Assembly (NCBI RefSeq): GCF_014076495.1 | Contig: NZ_CP043575.1 | Location: 4,030,001-4,094,000, forward strand | Direction: 5' to 3' | DNA: 64,000 bases | Origin: Comamonas koreensis | GTDB taxonomy: Bacteria; Pseudomonadota; Gammaproteobacteria; Burkholderiales; Burkholderiaceae_C | In this document: positions 19,263 to 28,071 of the stretch, one piece after another | How the letters are laid out: the number at the start of each line of letters is the position of its first letter | How positions within the stretch are numbered: position 1 is the stretch's first letter | The notes under the pieces: model-generated | Seen by the model: only the letters and a program-made list of their open reading frames with translations | Database searches by the model: none | What the model was told of the DNA's origin: nothing | Program-made: the position numbers and the translations under genes

Positions 19263-21593
19263 ATGAATACACCCATGCGACTGATCTCCAAAAGCATCAC
19301 AGCTGCGCTGATATCTTGCGCCGTCTCCGCAGGTTGGGCTGCCAACACCATTGCGCCACAGAACGGAAACTGGATCATTGCCGACGAATTGGGCGGCAAG
19401 CCTGGCCGCGGCATGGGCATTGATGTCCAGGATGGCGTCTTTCTGATGCAGCTGTACAACTACAACAAGGACGGCAGCGCCACCTTCCATATGGCTACAG
19501 GCGCAGTGATTGACAACAAGGTGGACGCACCCCTCAAAAAGTACAAGGATGGACCTTACTTTGGCAGCGGCCGCCGTGATGGAGTGGAAGCTGAAAATGC
19601 CGGCAATGTGAAGATCGAATTCACCAGCCGTACTACCGCCACGATCCAGCTCCCTGGCGAAGAGCCCAAGTTGATGCACCGCTTCAACTACGAAAGCACG
19701 CCGGAAGACCAATGGTCCGACCCAGCCTTTGTCGAGCGTTGGGCCATGGTGGCGATGGATGCTGATGGCAAACCCACATCGACCTTCTTTGCCGATACCG
19801 CGATTGGCACGCAGATGGCCATGGTTCCGAACATGGCTGCCGGCTGGCCCTACAAATCCAGCAGCAAGTTCACGGTGCATACGCTGGACTTGGCCACGCC
19901 CAACAAGCATGGCTTCATGGAATGCGAGTACCTGGGCTCCAACATGGAATTCAGCTGCGTCGGCGAGCAAGTGGACACCAGCTCAGGCAGTTCTGTGCGC
20001 AAGCCCATCAGCCTGGTCATGCAGCGCAGCATTGACGACCTGCAAGGCACCTTGACCCTGGATGGCAGCGACACCAAGGTGATGGGCGCCCGGGTGGAAC
20101 AAACGGCGTACGCCATCGAAGAGAGCAAGGTCGTCACGCGCGCCTACTTCCGCCGCAATTCGCTGCCTGAAGCGGGAACCTGGATCATCAGCAATGAAGT
20201 CACCGGCAAGGCGGGCCGTGGTATTTCGCTGGATCTGCAAAAGCCGGTGGGCAGCAAGCACCTGCTGTTCATGCCCATCTACAACTACGACGAAAAGGGC
20301 AATGCCACTTTCCACATCGGCATGGCCACCCACAGCCCCAGCGCGGTCAATCCCTCCTTGCCTGCCATCCCCGTGATGAAGTACAAGGGCGGTCGCTACT
20401 TGGGAGGCCCTGCACAAGACGGTGTTGAAGATGTGTATGTCGGACCGGAGCAGATCACCTTCAATACCACAGCGACCGGCCTGATTCAATTCCCCAAGGA
20501 AGATCCTGTCAATTTCAAGCGTTTTTACTTCGGTATTGACCAAGACCGCATCGACAGCCTCGTCGGCACTTGGGCGCTGGTGCCGCATGCCGGCGCTGTC
20601 AAGCATCGCATTCTCAACCTGAAGAAAACCGCCAGCGGCGTAGTCGAAGACAAGGATGCCGGATACACCTGCACCGTGTCTTACTGGCTGGATCTGCGCT
20701 TTGTCTGCGAACCCAAGACGGTCACTGCTGACCAGCAGCGCATTCGCCTGGGTGCGGGTTTTTATGGTGCTGCCCGCGCTATTTTGGGCGACGGTGGCTC
20801 CCTCCCCGACAGCTCGCCCGAATTGACCGCTATCCGCATCACCGACGCCCAAGGCAATCTGGTACAAGGCGGCCCCCTCTACCCTGTGGACGACGAAGGC
20901 AACAACCCTGGCAACGGCGAGGCTGCTGCACCTACCGCCCAAATCGGCACGGTGACCGGCGCAGTCGAAGGCGGGACGGTGACCTTGGAAGGCAGCGGCA
21001 AAGCTGCGGCCGGTAAACGCCTGACCTACAAGTGGACGCTGAGCGCTGCCCCGGCAGGCAGCGAGGCCCAACTGAAGTCTGCCGACACCATCAGCCCCAG
21101 CTTTGTCGCCGACAAGGCTGGCAGCTATGTGATCACGCTTGTGGTCAATGATGGCAGCAAGGACAGTGCCGCAGCCAAAGTGACGGTAACCGTCATGCCC
21201 AAGGACGGTATTCGCCTGTTGCGTGACGATGACTCCGCCGCATCGGGCCAGGCGCTGAGCTGGCCATACACCGGCTCGTCAGAGATCAGCGCTAGCGTAG
21301 CTTGCGTCGGTGCTTGCGAGAACACCTACAAGATTGCCCAATACAAGCTCCAAGTCAATGGCGCCAACTACACGATTGCCGACCTCAAAGCGACCAACCT
21401 CACTTCGGGCTCCAGCGTCAAAGCGTCTTTTGAAGGTCTGGCTGATGGCCAAGTGGTCACTTCGGACAAGCCAGTATCCTTTGCGCTGCGCAGCGCCTAT
21501 ACCAATGGCAAGACGGTGAATCTGAAGTTCAGCTTCACGATCAAGGAAACCGGTGAGGCCTTCACCTACACCAGCACCTTCAAAACCAATTGA
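19263..21593 (+). CDS. Exported protein with two GKPGRG repeats and a PKD-like domain
   Basis: 776 aa from the ATG at 19263, chosen because a signal peptide (MRLISKSITAALIS...SAGWA|AN) follows at once; an ATG 48 bp upstream is possible. Two diverged copies of an about 120-aa module begin near residues 34 and 305. Each has G.WII..E..GK.GRG, then (M)Q/P.YNY...G.ATFH, then YFGG/YLGG and a FP.E...RF closing strand. Residues about 555-645 look like a PKD/Ig-like domain (GTVTLEGSG...YKWTLS...SYVITLVVNDG). The C-terminal about 130 residues are another beta-rich segment with a Cys pair (VACVGACEN). No catalytic motif recognised. A paralogue lies at 24298-25845. Ends at a strong terminator. Confidence 0.8.
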   Translation: MNTPMRLISKSITAALISCAVSAGWAANTIAPQNGNWIIADELGGKPGRGMGIDVQDGVFLMQLYNYNKDGSATFHMATGAVIDNKVDAPLKKYKDGPYFGSGRRDGVEAENAGNVKIEFTSRTTATIQLPGEEPKLMHRFNYESTPEDQWSDPAFVERWAMVAMDADGKPTSTFFADTAIGTQMAMVPNMAAGWPYKSSSKFTVHTLDLATPNKHGFMECEYLGSNMEFSCVGEQVDTSSGSSVRKPISLVMQRSIDDLQGTLTLDGSDTKVMGARVEQTAYAIEESKVVTRAYFRRNSLPEAGTWIISNEVTGKAGRGISLDLQKPVGSKHLLFMPIYNYDEKGNATFHIGMATHSPSAVNPSLPAIPVMKYKGGRYLGGPAQDGVEDVYVGPEQITFNTTATGLIQFPKEDPVNFKRFYFGIDQDRIDSLVGTWALVPHAGAVKHRILNLKKTASGVVEDKDAGYTCTVSYWLDLRFVCEPKTVTADQQRIRLGAGFYGAARAILGDGGSLPDSSPELTAIRITDAQGNLVQGGPLYPVDDEGNNPGNGEAAAPTAQIGTVTGAVEGGTVTLEGSGKAAAGKRLTYKWTLSAAPAGSEAQLKSADTISPSFVADKAGSYVITLVVNDGSKDSAAAKVTVTVMPKDGIRLLRDDDSAASGQALSWPYTGSSEISASVACVGACENTYKIAQYKLQVNGANYTIADLKATNLTSGSSVKASFEGLADGQVVTSDKPVSFALRSAYTNGKTVNLKFSFTIKETGEAFTYTSTFKTN

Positions 21594-21654
21594 GGTCTGC
21601 TGGCGGGAAATCCATGGCACGGTGACATCCGCGCTTAGCCTCGCCAACACCCCT

Positions 21655-21686
21655 GCCTTCTGCCACGCGGCAGAAGGCTTTTTTTT
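21655..21686 (+). terminator. Rho-independent terminator
   Basis: Perfect 10-bp stem GCCTTCTGCC/GGCAGAAGGC with a 4-nt loop and eight Ts, 62 bp after the GKPGRG-repeat gene. Confidence 0.93.
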
Positions 21687-21861
21687 GCCTGGCGTCTTCG
21701 CAACCGGGACAGCCCCCAGCACCTGTCCTAGCGCGGATGTGTTACACACCGCATACACCCCTGTATCTACGGGGCTTTCCAGCTGCTGCTGCGACTGCGA
21801 AGAGATACGCCCAATGCCGCCCTCAGCCCCCAGCCTGCCGACGCTTTCGCTTTCCTCAGTC

Positions 21862-23109
21862 ATGCACCATACCGACACTTCCATACCTCTTAGCACGCCC
21901 GTCAACACAGTCTCCACCCCCTCTCCCCTGCCGCTGGCGGGCCTTCGCGTGGTCGAATTCAGCCACATGGTGATGGGCCCGACCTGTGGACTGGTGCTCG
22001 CCGATCTGGGAGCCGAGGTCATCAAGGTGGAGCCGGTCGAGGGTGACCGCACCCGCCACCTGCTGGGCGCGGGAGCGGGCTTTTTCCCGATGTTCAACCG
22101 CAACAAGAAAAGCGTGGCCATCGACCTGCGCCAGGCCCAGGGGCTGGAGGCGGCGATCCGCCTGGCCAGCACGGCCGATATCGTGGTGCAGAACTTCAAG
22201 CCCGGCGTGATGCGCAAGTATGGGCTCGATTACCGCGCGCTGTCGCAGCTCAACCCGCGCCTCATCTATGTGAACCACAGCGGCTTTCTGCCCGGGCCCT
22301 ACGAGCACCGCACCGCGCTGGACGAGGTGGTGCAGATGATGGGCGGCCTGGCCTACATGACCGGGCGCCCCGGCGATCCGCTGCGCGCGGGCACCAGCGT
22401 CAACGACATCATGGGCGGCATGTTCGGGGCCATCGGCGCGATGGCCGCGCTGATGCAGCTGGCGCAAACGGGACGTGGCCAGGAGATCGACTCAGCGCTG
22501 TTCGAAAACAATGTGTTCCTGGTGGGCCAGCACATGATGCAGTTCGCCGTGACCGGTGAGGCGGCCGAGCCCATGCCCAACCGCATCTCGGCCTGGTCGG
22601 TGTATGACGTGTTCACCGTGCAGGATGGCGCCCAGATCTTTCTGGCTGCAGTCAGTGATGCGCAGTGGGCCACCATGTGCAGCGCGTTTGGCTGGGGCGA
22701 TCTGTTGGCCAACCCCAGCTACACCAGCAACAACGACCAGGTGCGCCTGCGCCCCCAGTTGCTGCCTGAGCTGCGCCAGCGCTTTGCCACAATGAGCGCC
22801 GCGCACATTGGCCAGGTCTTTGAGGCCAACGGCCTGCCCTATGCCCCGATCAGCAAGCCCGAAGAGCTGCTGGACGACCCACACCTGCTGGCCAGCGGCG
22901 GCCTCGCCCCCGTTCGCCTGAGCGATGGCGAACGCGCGGGGCAGATGGCCCCCACCACGTTGCTGCCGCTGCGCATGGCCGGTGAGCGCCTGGGCGTGCG
23001 CATGGACCCGCCGCAGCTGGGCCAGCACACGCAGGAGCTGCTGCGCAGCCTGGGCTATGGCGATGACAGCATTGCCGCGTTGCGGGACAGCCAGGCGATT
23101 GCCGGTTAG
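21862..23109 (+). CDS. CaiB/BaiF-type CoA-transferase (family III)
   Basis: 415 aa from the ATG at 21862; an ATG at 21814 with a slightly better upstream purine stretch would add 16 residues. Typical class III start PLPLAGLRVVEFSHMVMGPT, then ADLGAEVIKVEPVEGD and the Asp-containing GQEIDSALFEN region corresponding to the catalytic aspartate of formyl-CoA transferase. It transfers CoA between carboxylic acids in the cytoplasm; the substrate is not deducible. It stands alone among exported-protein genes, isolated by a terminator upstream, with no acyl-CoA genes nearby. Confidence 0.92.
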   Translation: MHHTDTSIPLSTPVNTVSTPSPLPLAGLRVVEFSHMVMGPTCGLVLADLGAEVIKVEPVEGDRTRHLLGAGAGFFPMFNRNKKSVAIDLRQAQGLEAAIRLASTADIVVQNFKPGVMRKYGLDYRALSQLNPRLIYVNHSGFLPGPYEHRTALDEVVQMMGGLAYMTGRPGDPLRAGTSVNDIMGGMFGAIGAMAALMQLAQTGRGQEIDSALFENNVFLVGQHMMQFAVTGEAAEPMPNRISAWSVYDVFTVQDGAQIFLAAVSDAQWATMCSAFGWGDLLANPSYTSNNDQVRLRPQLLPELRQRFATMSAAHIGQVFEANGLPYAPISKPEELLDDPHLLASGGLAPVRLSDGERAGQMAPTTLLPLRMAGERLGVRMDPPQLGQHTQELLRSLGYGDDSIAALRDSQAIAG

Positions 23110-23362
23110 ACGCAGGTGCGGCAAGCCAAATGTGAATATCGATGAACCAGGGCGATTGCGGCAGCCCGTCCTACAAGGCTCCGGCCTGCCGCCGCCTACG
23201 CTGTGGCTCTTTGTCGCGGCACTTGGGGATAAGCTTGGTCTCCGATACGGCATGTGGGGGCTGCTGAAACTTGCAGCCCGCCTGGCACTCCAAGCCCGGT
23301 GACCTGGGCCCCGCTCTTTTGGCGGCATGCCCTTCGCGACTGTTTTGAACCAGGAGAATCTG

Positions 23363-24097
23363 ATGAAAAAAATGCGCATGCTGGCAACCGCCGCCTTGAT
23401 CGCCGCCACCCCTTTTGTAGCTTCCACTGCCATGGCCCAAAACCCTGCTCCTGCCGCTTCCAACATCGACAAACGCCCCAGCCTGAACCTGGATGCCGAA
23501 GCGACCACCCGCGTGCCGGAAGACACCGCCTGGGCCCAGTTCAGCGTCGAGAAGGAATCCAAGGACCAGGCCCAGGCCCAGCAGCTGGGCAAGACCGCGC
23601 TGGCCGATGTGCTGGCCACCGCCAAGAAGTCCCAGACCCTGCAGGTCACGACCGAGAACCTGTTCACCAGCCCCGTCTACAACAAGGATGGCAAGGTCAC
23701 CAGCTGGCGCACCCAGTTCAATGTGCAGCTGGAGTCGACGGACACGGCCGTGCTCGGCCAGACGATGGCCGCGTTGATGGACAAGGCCCGCCTGACCGGC
23801 TCGGGCTTTCGCCTGTCCGATGCCGCTCGCAACAAGGCGCAGGACCAGCTGATCGCCGAAGCTGTCAAGAACTTCAACGCCAAGGCCAAGGTCACCGCCA
23901 ATGCCATGGGCTATGCGCAGTACGAGTACGACACCATCCACCTGAACCAAAGTGGTACCAGCCAGCCGATGCCACGCATGGGCCGGGGCGTGGCCATGAT
24001 GAGCAAGATGGAAGACAGCAGCGCCCCCGTGGGCCTGGAGCCGGGCTACACCACGGTGTCGGTCAGCATGTCGGGCGCCGTGCGTTTGATCAAGTAA
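23363..24097 (+). CDS. SIMPL (DUF541) domain exported protein
   Basis: 244 aa from the ATG at 23363, preceded by CAGGAG; a frame beginning 36 bp earlier lacks a good signal. Signal peptide ends near STAMA|QN. The rest is a SIMPL/DUF541 domain (LNLDAEATTRVPEDTAWAQF...AKVTANAM), found in BP26/OmpLA-type and YggE proteins, periplasmic proteins connected with oxidative-stress defence or unknown roles. No partner genes next to it. Ends at a strong terminator. Confidence 0.88.
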   Translation: MKKMRMLATAALIAATPFVASTAMAQNPAPAASNIDKRPSLNLDAEATTRVPEDTAWAQFSVEKESKDQAQAQQLGKTALADVLATAKKSQTLQVTTENLFTSPVYNKDGKVTSWRTQFNVQLESTDTAVLGQTMAALMDKARLTGSGFRLSDAARNKAQDQLIAEAVKNFNAKAKVTANAMGYAQYEYDTIHLNQSGTSQPMPRMGRGVAMMSKMEDSSAPVGLEPGYTTVSVSMSGAVRLIK

Positions 24098-24150
24098 GCC
24101 GCGCTTGCTGAGCTTGGTGGGCCCGCCCATCAGCGCTTAGCCCGCCGCAG

Positions 24151-24184
24151 AGCCAGGTAATGCCGCGCATTACCTGGCTTTTTT
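24151..24184 (+). terminator. Rho-independent terminator
   Basis: 12-bp stem AGCCAGGTAATG/CATTACCTGGCT with a 5-nt loop and a following T-run, after the SIMPL protein gene. Confidence 0.93.
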
Positions 24185-24297
24185 GTATCCCTTCACAAAA
24201 AGTGATTAACCACTTACCACCATCAACCACTCCCACACGGCGTAAACATTTGTAGCAATATGGGCACCGTAGCCATCCCCGCTAGCAGGAGTGAAGC

Positions 24298-25845
24298 ATG
24301 TCCTCTACGGTTCGCCCTTGGCTGCAGCGCAGCCCCCTGTTTCGCTCTGCGGTGCTGGCCGGCACGATCGCCTTGGCGTCCATCCCAGCGGCGCAGGCCG
24401 CCAGCGATTTCACGCCGCTACCGGGAACCTGGATCGTCAGCGCCGAGCAAGATGGCAAGCCTGGCCGGGGCATGGCCATCGATGTGCAAGATGGCGTGCT
24501 GGTCATGCAGGTCTACAACTACCGGGCCAATGGCACGGCCACCTTCCACCTGGCCGTCGGCAGCATAGACGGCAACCAGGTGGCGGCCCCACTCAAAAGC
24601 TACCGGGGCGGGCGCTATTTCGGCAGCGGGCCGCTGTCAGGTGTGGAGGATGGCGATGCGGGCGAGGTGCGCATCGAGTTCACCAGCGCCACGCAAGCCC
24701 AGCTGCGCTTCCCCGGCGAGCCCATGGTAGCGATCCAGCGCTTTCGGTTTGAGAACACCCCGGCTTCTGCGCTGCCCTCCGCATACTGGCTCATGTCCAT
24801 GCTAGACAGCAGCGGCAAGGCGGTGTACTCGGCCATTGCGCTCAGCGGGCTGGACACCAGCACCGGCCCCGCGATGGCCATGGCGCTGCCCAATGGCACC
24901 CAGATCCAGGTCTCCTGCAGCTACAGCGCCACCTTGCAAGGCTTTAACTGCAGCAATGGCAGTGCCACGCCCGCCGTCAGGCTGCAGTTCCAGACGGCGC
25001 TCCAGCAGCTGAGCGGTACGGCGCAATTGGACGGCAGCAGCTACCAGTTGGTGGGCCAGCGCATGCTTAGCCCGGATGGCTATGACTCGCTGGTGTTCAG
25101 CGACACCACGCCGGTCCCCGCCAGCGGCACCTGGATCGTGACAGGCGAGAAAAATGGCCAGCCCGGGCGCGGCATGGCCATCGATGTGCAGACCGGCACG
25201 CTGGTCATGCAGGTCTACAACTACCAGGCCGATGGCAATGCCACCTTCCACCTGGGTGTCGGCGCCTTTGCCAGTGGCCAGGCCAGCGCCCCACTCAAGA
25301 GTTACCAGGGCGGCCGCTACTTTGGCAGCGGCCCGCTCAGTGGCACTGAGGCCTCCACGGCCGGCGAGGTGTTCCTGGATTTCAGCTCGCCCACACGCGG
25401 CCATATCCGCTTTCCGGGTGAAGGAGCCGTCGCCATCGAGCGCTTCCAGTTTGCGCCCGTCGCGCCAGACCCGGCCAGCCTGCTGGGCCACTGGACCTTC
25501 CACGACACGACGAACAAGGAAACCGCCCATGTGGCGCTGACCCAGGTCGATGGCACTGCCGCCACCACGGCCGGCGGCGGCGTGCGCTGCAGTTTTCTGA
25601 ACCCCTCGACCGGCCAGGTGCGCTGCGTGGAGACCTTCACGATCTCCGGCCGGGGCAGTGTCTACCTCAAGGACTACCGCTTTGTGCTGCAGGCCGATAC
25701 GGGATCGGGCAAGGCCTTGCAGGCCGGTGAGCTGGCGCGCAGCGATGTGCTGCCCGATGACAGCAGCACGCAGAAAAACTCCTTGCTGGCGCTGCGCACG
25801 ATGGACCGCCGGGGCATGAAGTTGGGTCTGGGTACGTCCTTCTAG
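24298..25845 (+). CDS. Exported protein with two GKPGRG repeats (paralogue of 19263-21593)
   Basis: 515 aa. The ATG at 24298 has CAGGAG 7 bp upstream. Signal peptide ends near PAAQA|AS. It consists of two close copies of the module seen in the protein at 19263, starting near residues 42 and 278: G.WIV..E..GKPGRGMAIDVQ, then L.MQVYNY...G.ATFHL, then APLKSY.GGRYFGSGPLSG.E, closing with a FPGE..AI.RF.F strand. A Cys-containing C-terminal part (VRCSFLNPSTGQVRCVETF) mirrors the matching segment of the paralogue (YTCTV...LRFVCEP). The PKD-like and last domains are missing here. Function unknown. Confidence 0.83.
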   Translation: MSSTVRPWLQRSPLFRSAVLAGTIALASIPAAQAASDFTPLPGTWIVSAEQDGKPGRGMAIDVQDGVLVMQVYNYRANGTATFHLAVGSIDGNQVAAPLKSYRGGRYFGSGPLSGVEDGDAGEVRIEFTSATQAQLRFPGEPMVAIQRFRFENTPASALPSAYWLMSMLDSSGKAVYSAIALSGLDTSTGPAMAMALPNGTQIQVSCSYSATLQGFNCSNGSATPAVRLQFQTALQQLSGTAQLDGSSYQLVGQRMLSPDGYDSLVFSDTTPVPASGTWIVTGEKNGQPGRGMAIDVQTGTLVMQVYNYQADGNATFHLGVGAFASGQASAPLKSYQGGRYFGSGPLSGTEASTAGEVFLDFSSPTRGHIRFPGEGAVAIERFQFAPVAPDPASLLGHWTFHDTTNKETAHVALTQVDGTAATTAGGGVRCSFLNPSTGQVRCVETFTISGRGSVYLKDYRFVLQADTGSGKALQAGELARSDVLPDDSSTQKNSLLALRTMDRRGMKLGLGTSF

Positions 25846-25868
25846 CGCAGGCGCGCGGGGCGCTTCGG

Positions 25869-26861
25869 TCAGTGCAGCCGCGCCAGGATCAGCACCACGC
25901 CGGCCACGGTCAGCAGCGCGCCGGCCATGGCCCCCAAGGTGGGCGGCACCTTGGTCTTCCACCACAACAGCGGCAGCAGCAGGATGGGCGAGACAGAGGA
26001 CAGCATGCCCACCAGCCCGGCGCTGCCGTACTTGAGGGCGGCGAGGATCAAGGTCATGCCCATGGCCATCGACAAAAAGGCGCTGCCCGCCAGCAATTGC
26101 CAGTCGCGCGGCGCCATCACGGCAGTCAGGCGCGCCGGCTTCCAACCCACGAGCAGCATCGCATGAAAGCCAAAGCCGGCCGCCATGCGCACGGCCGATG
26201 CGGCCACCGGGTCCACATCGGGGCCCACCACCGGCTTGACCACCAAGGTGCCCAGCGCCTGGCCCAGGGCTGCGATCAGCCCCAGGCCCACGCCCACCGC
26301 CAGCCGGCCGCGCGTGGCCTCCAGGCTCGATGCGCTACCGGCGCGCTTGCCAAAGGCAATGGCGCACATCACGCCACTCAGCACCAGCGCGCAGCCCAGC
26401 ATGGCCACCGCGCCCATGCGCTCGCCCAAAAAGAGCGCCGCCAACACGGCCGACATCATCGAATGGGTGGCAAACAAAATGCCCGAGCGGCGCGGGCCCA
26501 GCCGGTTCATGCAGGCAAACAGCACCGTGTCGCCAATGAAGATACCGATAAAGCCCGACAGCACCAGCACGCCCACCAGCGCCAAATTCAGGCTTCCCCA
26601 GGTGCCCGCCAAGCTGGCCCAGCCGCCCAGCATCACGGTGGCGAACACCATGCGCCAGCGGGTAAAGGCAAAGGCGCCCATCTTGCGTGCTACGGGGGCA
26701 GAGAACAGCGCGGCCAGCGCCCAGCAGGCGGCGGCCAGGACGGCCAGGGATTCAGGGGGAAAAGGAAAAGGCGACACGGCAGGCGGCAAAATGGGGCGCC
26801 GGCGGTGCAAGCTGTCTCGCACCATGCTGCGCAGCTGCTCCAACAGCGCTAGGATGCCCAT
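25869..26861 (-). CDS. EamA/DMT-family transporter
   Basis: 330 aa from the ATG at 26861; 26825 is an alternative start, and the full frame runs further upstream without similarity. About ten hydrophobic helices in two EamA repeats (first near residues 45-175, second near 200-325). Drug/metabolite transporters of this class export metabolites or amino acids across the inner membrane. Converges on the repeat-protein gene with a 23-bp gap. It is divergent from the tartrate dehydrogenase gene; a functional link is possible but unproven. Confidence 0.88.
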   Translation of the reverse strand: MGILALLEQLRSMVRDSLHRRRPILPPAVSPFPFPPESLAVLAAACWALAALFSAPVARKMGAFAFTRWRMVFATVMLGGWASLAGTWGSLNLALVGVLVLSGFIGIFIGDTVLFACMNRLGPRRSGILFATHSMMSAVLAALFLGERMGAVAMLGCALVLSGVMCAIAFGKRAGSASSLEATRGRLAVGVGLGLIAALGQALGTLVVKPVVGPDVDPVAASAVRMAAGFGFHAMLLVGWKPARLTAVMAPRDWQLLAGSAFLSMAMGMTLILAALKYGSAGLVGMLSSVSPILLLPLLWWKTKVPPTLGAMAGALLTVAGVVLILARLH

Positions 26862-26988
26862 CCAGACACCCCAGCCCCGGCACCCAGGTGCAAGGACGAG
26901 CGATTGTAGAGCCCAGCGATGGCCTTTGCGAGCGCGGCCAGTCGCCCGGGCGGCCAACATCCCTATTCACCAGGATTTCAGGACCAGC

Positions 26989-28071
26989 ATGAGCAAGAAA
27001 CTACGTATCGCGGTATTGGCGGGCGACGGCATTGGCAAGGAAGTGATGCCCGAAGGCATCCGCGTGCTGGAAGCCGCCGCCAAGCGCTTTGACCTGCCGC
27101 TGGAGATGCAGCACTTTGACTGGGCGCATTGCGACTACTTTGCCGCCCACGGCCAGATGATGCCCGACGACTGGAAAGCGCAGCTGCAAGGCTTTGACGC
27201 GATCCTGTTCGGCGCCGTCGGCTGGCCAGCAACCGTGCCCGACCATGTCTCGCTCTGGGGCTCGCTGCTCAAATTCCGCCGCGAGTTCGACCAGTACATC
27301 AACCTGCGCCCGGTGCGTTTGTTTGACGGCGTGCCCTGCCCGCTGGCTGGCCGCAAGCCCGGCGATATCGACTACTACGTGGTGCGCGAGAACACCGAGG
27401 GCGAGTACACCGCGCTGGGCGGCATCATGTTCGAAGGCACCGACCGCGAGATGGTGCTGCAAGAGGCCGTCTTCACCCGCAAGGGCGCTGACCGTTTGCT
27501 CAAGTTCGCCTTTGACCTGGCCCAAAGCCGCAGCAAAAAGCATGTGACGCTGGCCACCAAGTCCAACGGCATTGCGATCAGCATGCCCTGGTGGGACAAA
27601 TGTGCCGAAGCCATGGCCCAGAACTACCCGGACGTGGTGCTGGACAAGCAGCACATCGACATCCTGACCGCCCGCTTTGTGCTGCAGCCCGGCCGCTTCG
27701 ATGTGGTCGCTGCCACCAACCTGTTTGGCGACATCCTGAGCGACCTGGGCCCGGCCACCACCGGCACCATCGGCCTCGCGCCCTCTGCCAACCTGAATCC
27801 TGAGCGCAACTTCCCCTCGCTGTTCGAGCCGGTGCATGGCTCGGCGCCCGACATCTACGGCCAGAACATTGCCAACCCCATTGCGATGATCTGGTCGGTG
27901 GCGCTGATGCTCGACTTCCTGGGCAACGGCCAGGGCGCCTGGCGCAGCGCGCATGACGCCATCGTCGATGCGATCAGCCAGACCATTCTGAGCGGCCCGC
28001 GCACGCCCGACCTGGGCGGCCAGGCCAAGACCCCGGACGTGGGCAAGGCGATTGCACAAGTGCTGGCCTGA
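26989..28071 (+). CDS. ttuC: Tartrate dehydrogenase/decarboxylase or D-malate dehydrogenase
   Basis: 360 aa from the ATG at 26989, the family start (MSKKLRIAVLAGDGIGKEVM). A beta-decarboxylating dehydrogenase of the isopropylmalate/isocitrate class: YYVVRENTEGEY holds the catalytic Tyr, and NLFGDILSDLGP the metal-ligand Asps. The family uses NAD+ and Mn2+/K+ to oxidise and decarboxylate (+)-tartrate or D-malate in the cytosol. The TtuC/DmlA branch is favoured over LeuB by length and by the YTALGG region; substrate choice is inferred. The next gene overlaps its 3' end by 20 bp. Confidence 0.88.
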   Translation: MSKKLRIAVLAGDGIGKEVMPEGIRVLEAAAKRFDLPLEMQHFDWAHCDYFAAHGQMMPDDWKAQLQGFDAILFGAVGWPATVPDHVSLWGSLLKFRREFDQYINLRPVRLFDGVPCPLAGRKPGDIDYYVVRENTEGEYTALGGIMFEGTDREMVLQEAVFTRKGADRLLKFAFDLAQSRSKKHVTLATKSNGIAISMPWWDKCAEAMAQNYPDVVLDKQHIDILTARFVLQPGRFDVVAATNLFGDILSDLGPATTGTIGLAPSANLNPERNFPSLFEPVHGSAPDIYGQNIANPIAMIWSVALMLDFLGNGQGAWRSAHDAIVDAISQTILSGPRTPDLGGQAKTPDVGKAIAQVLA

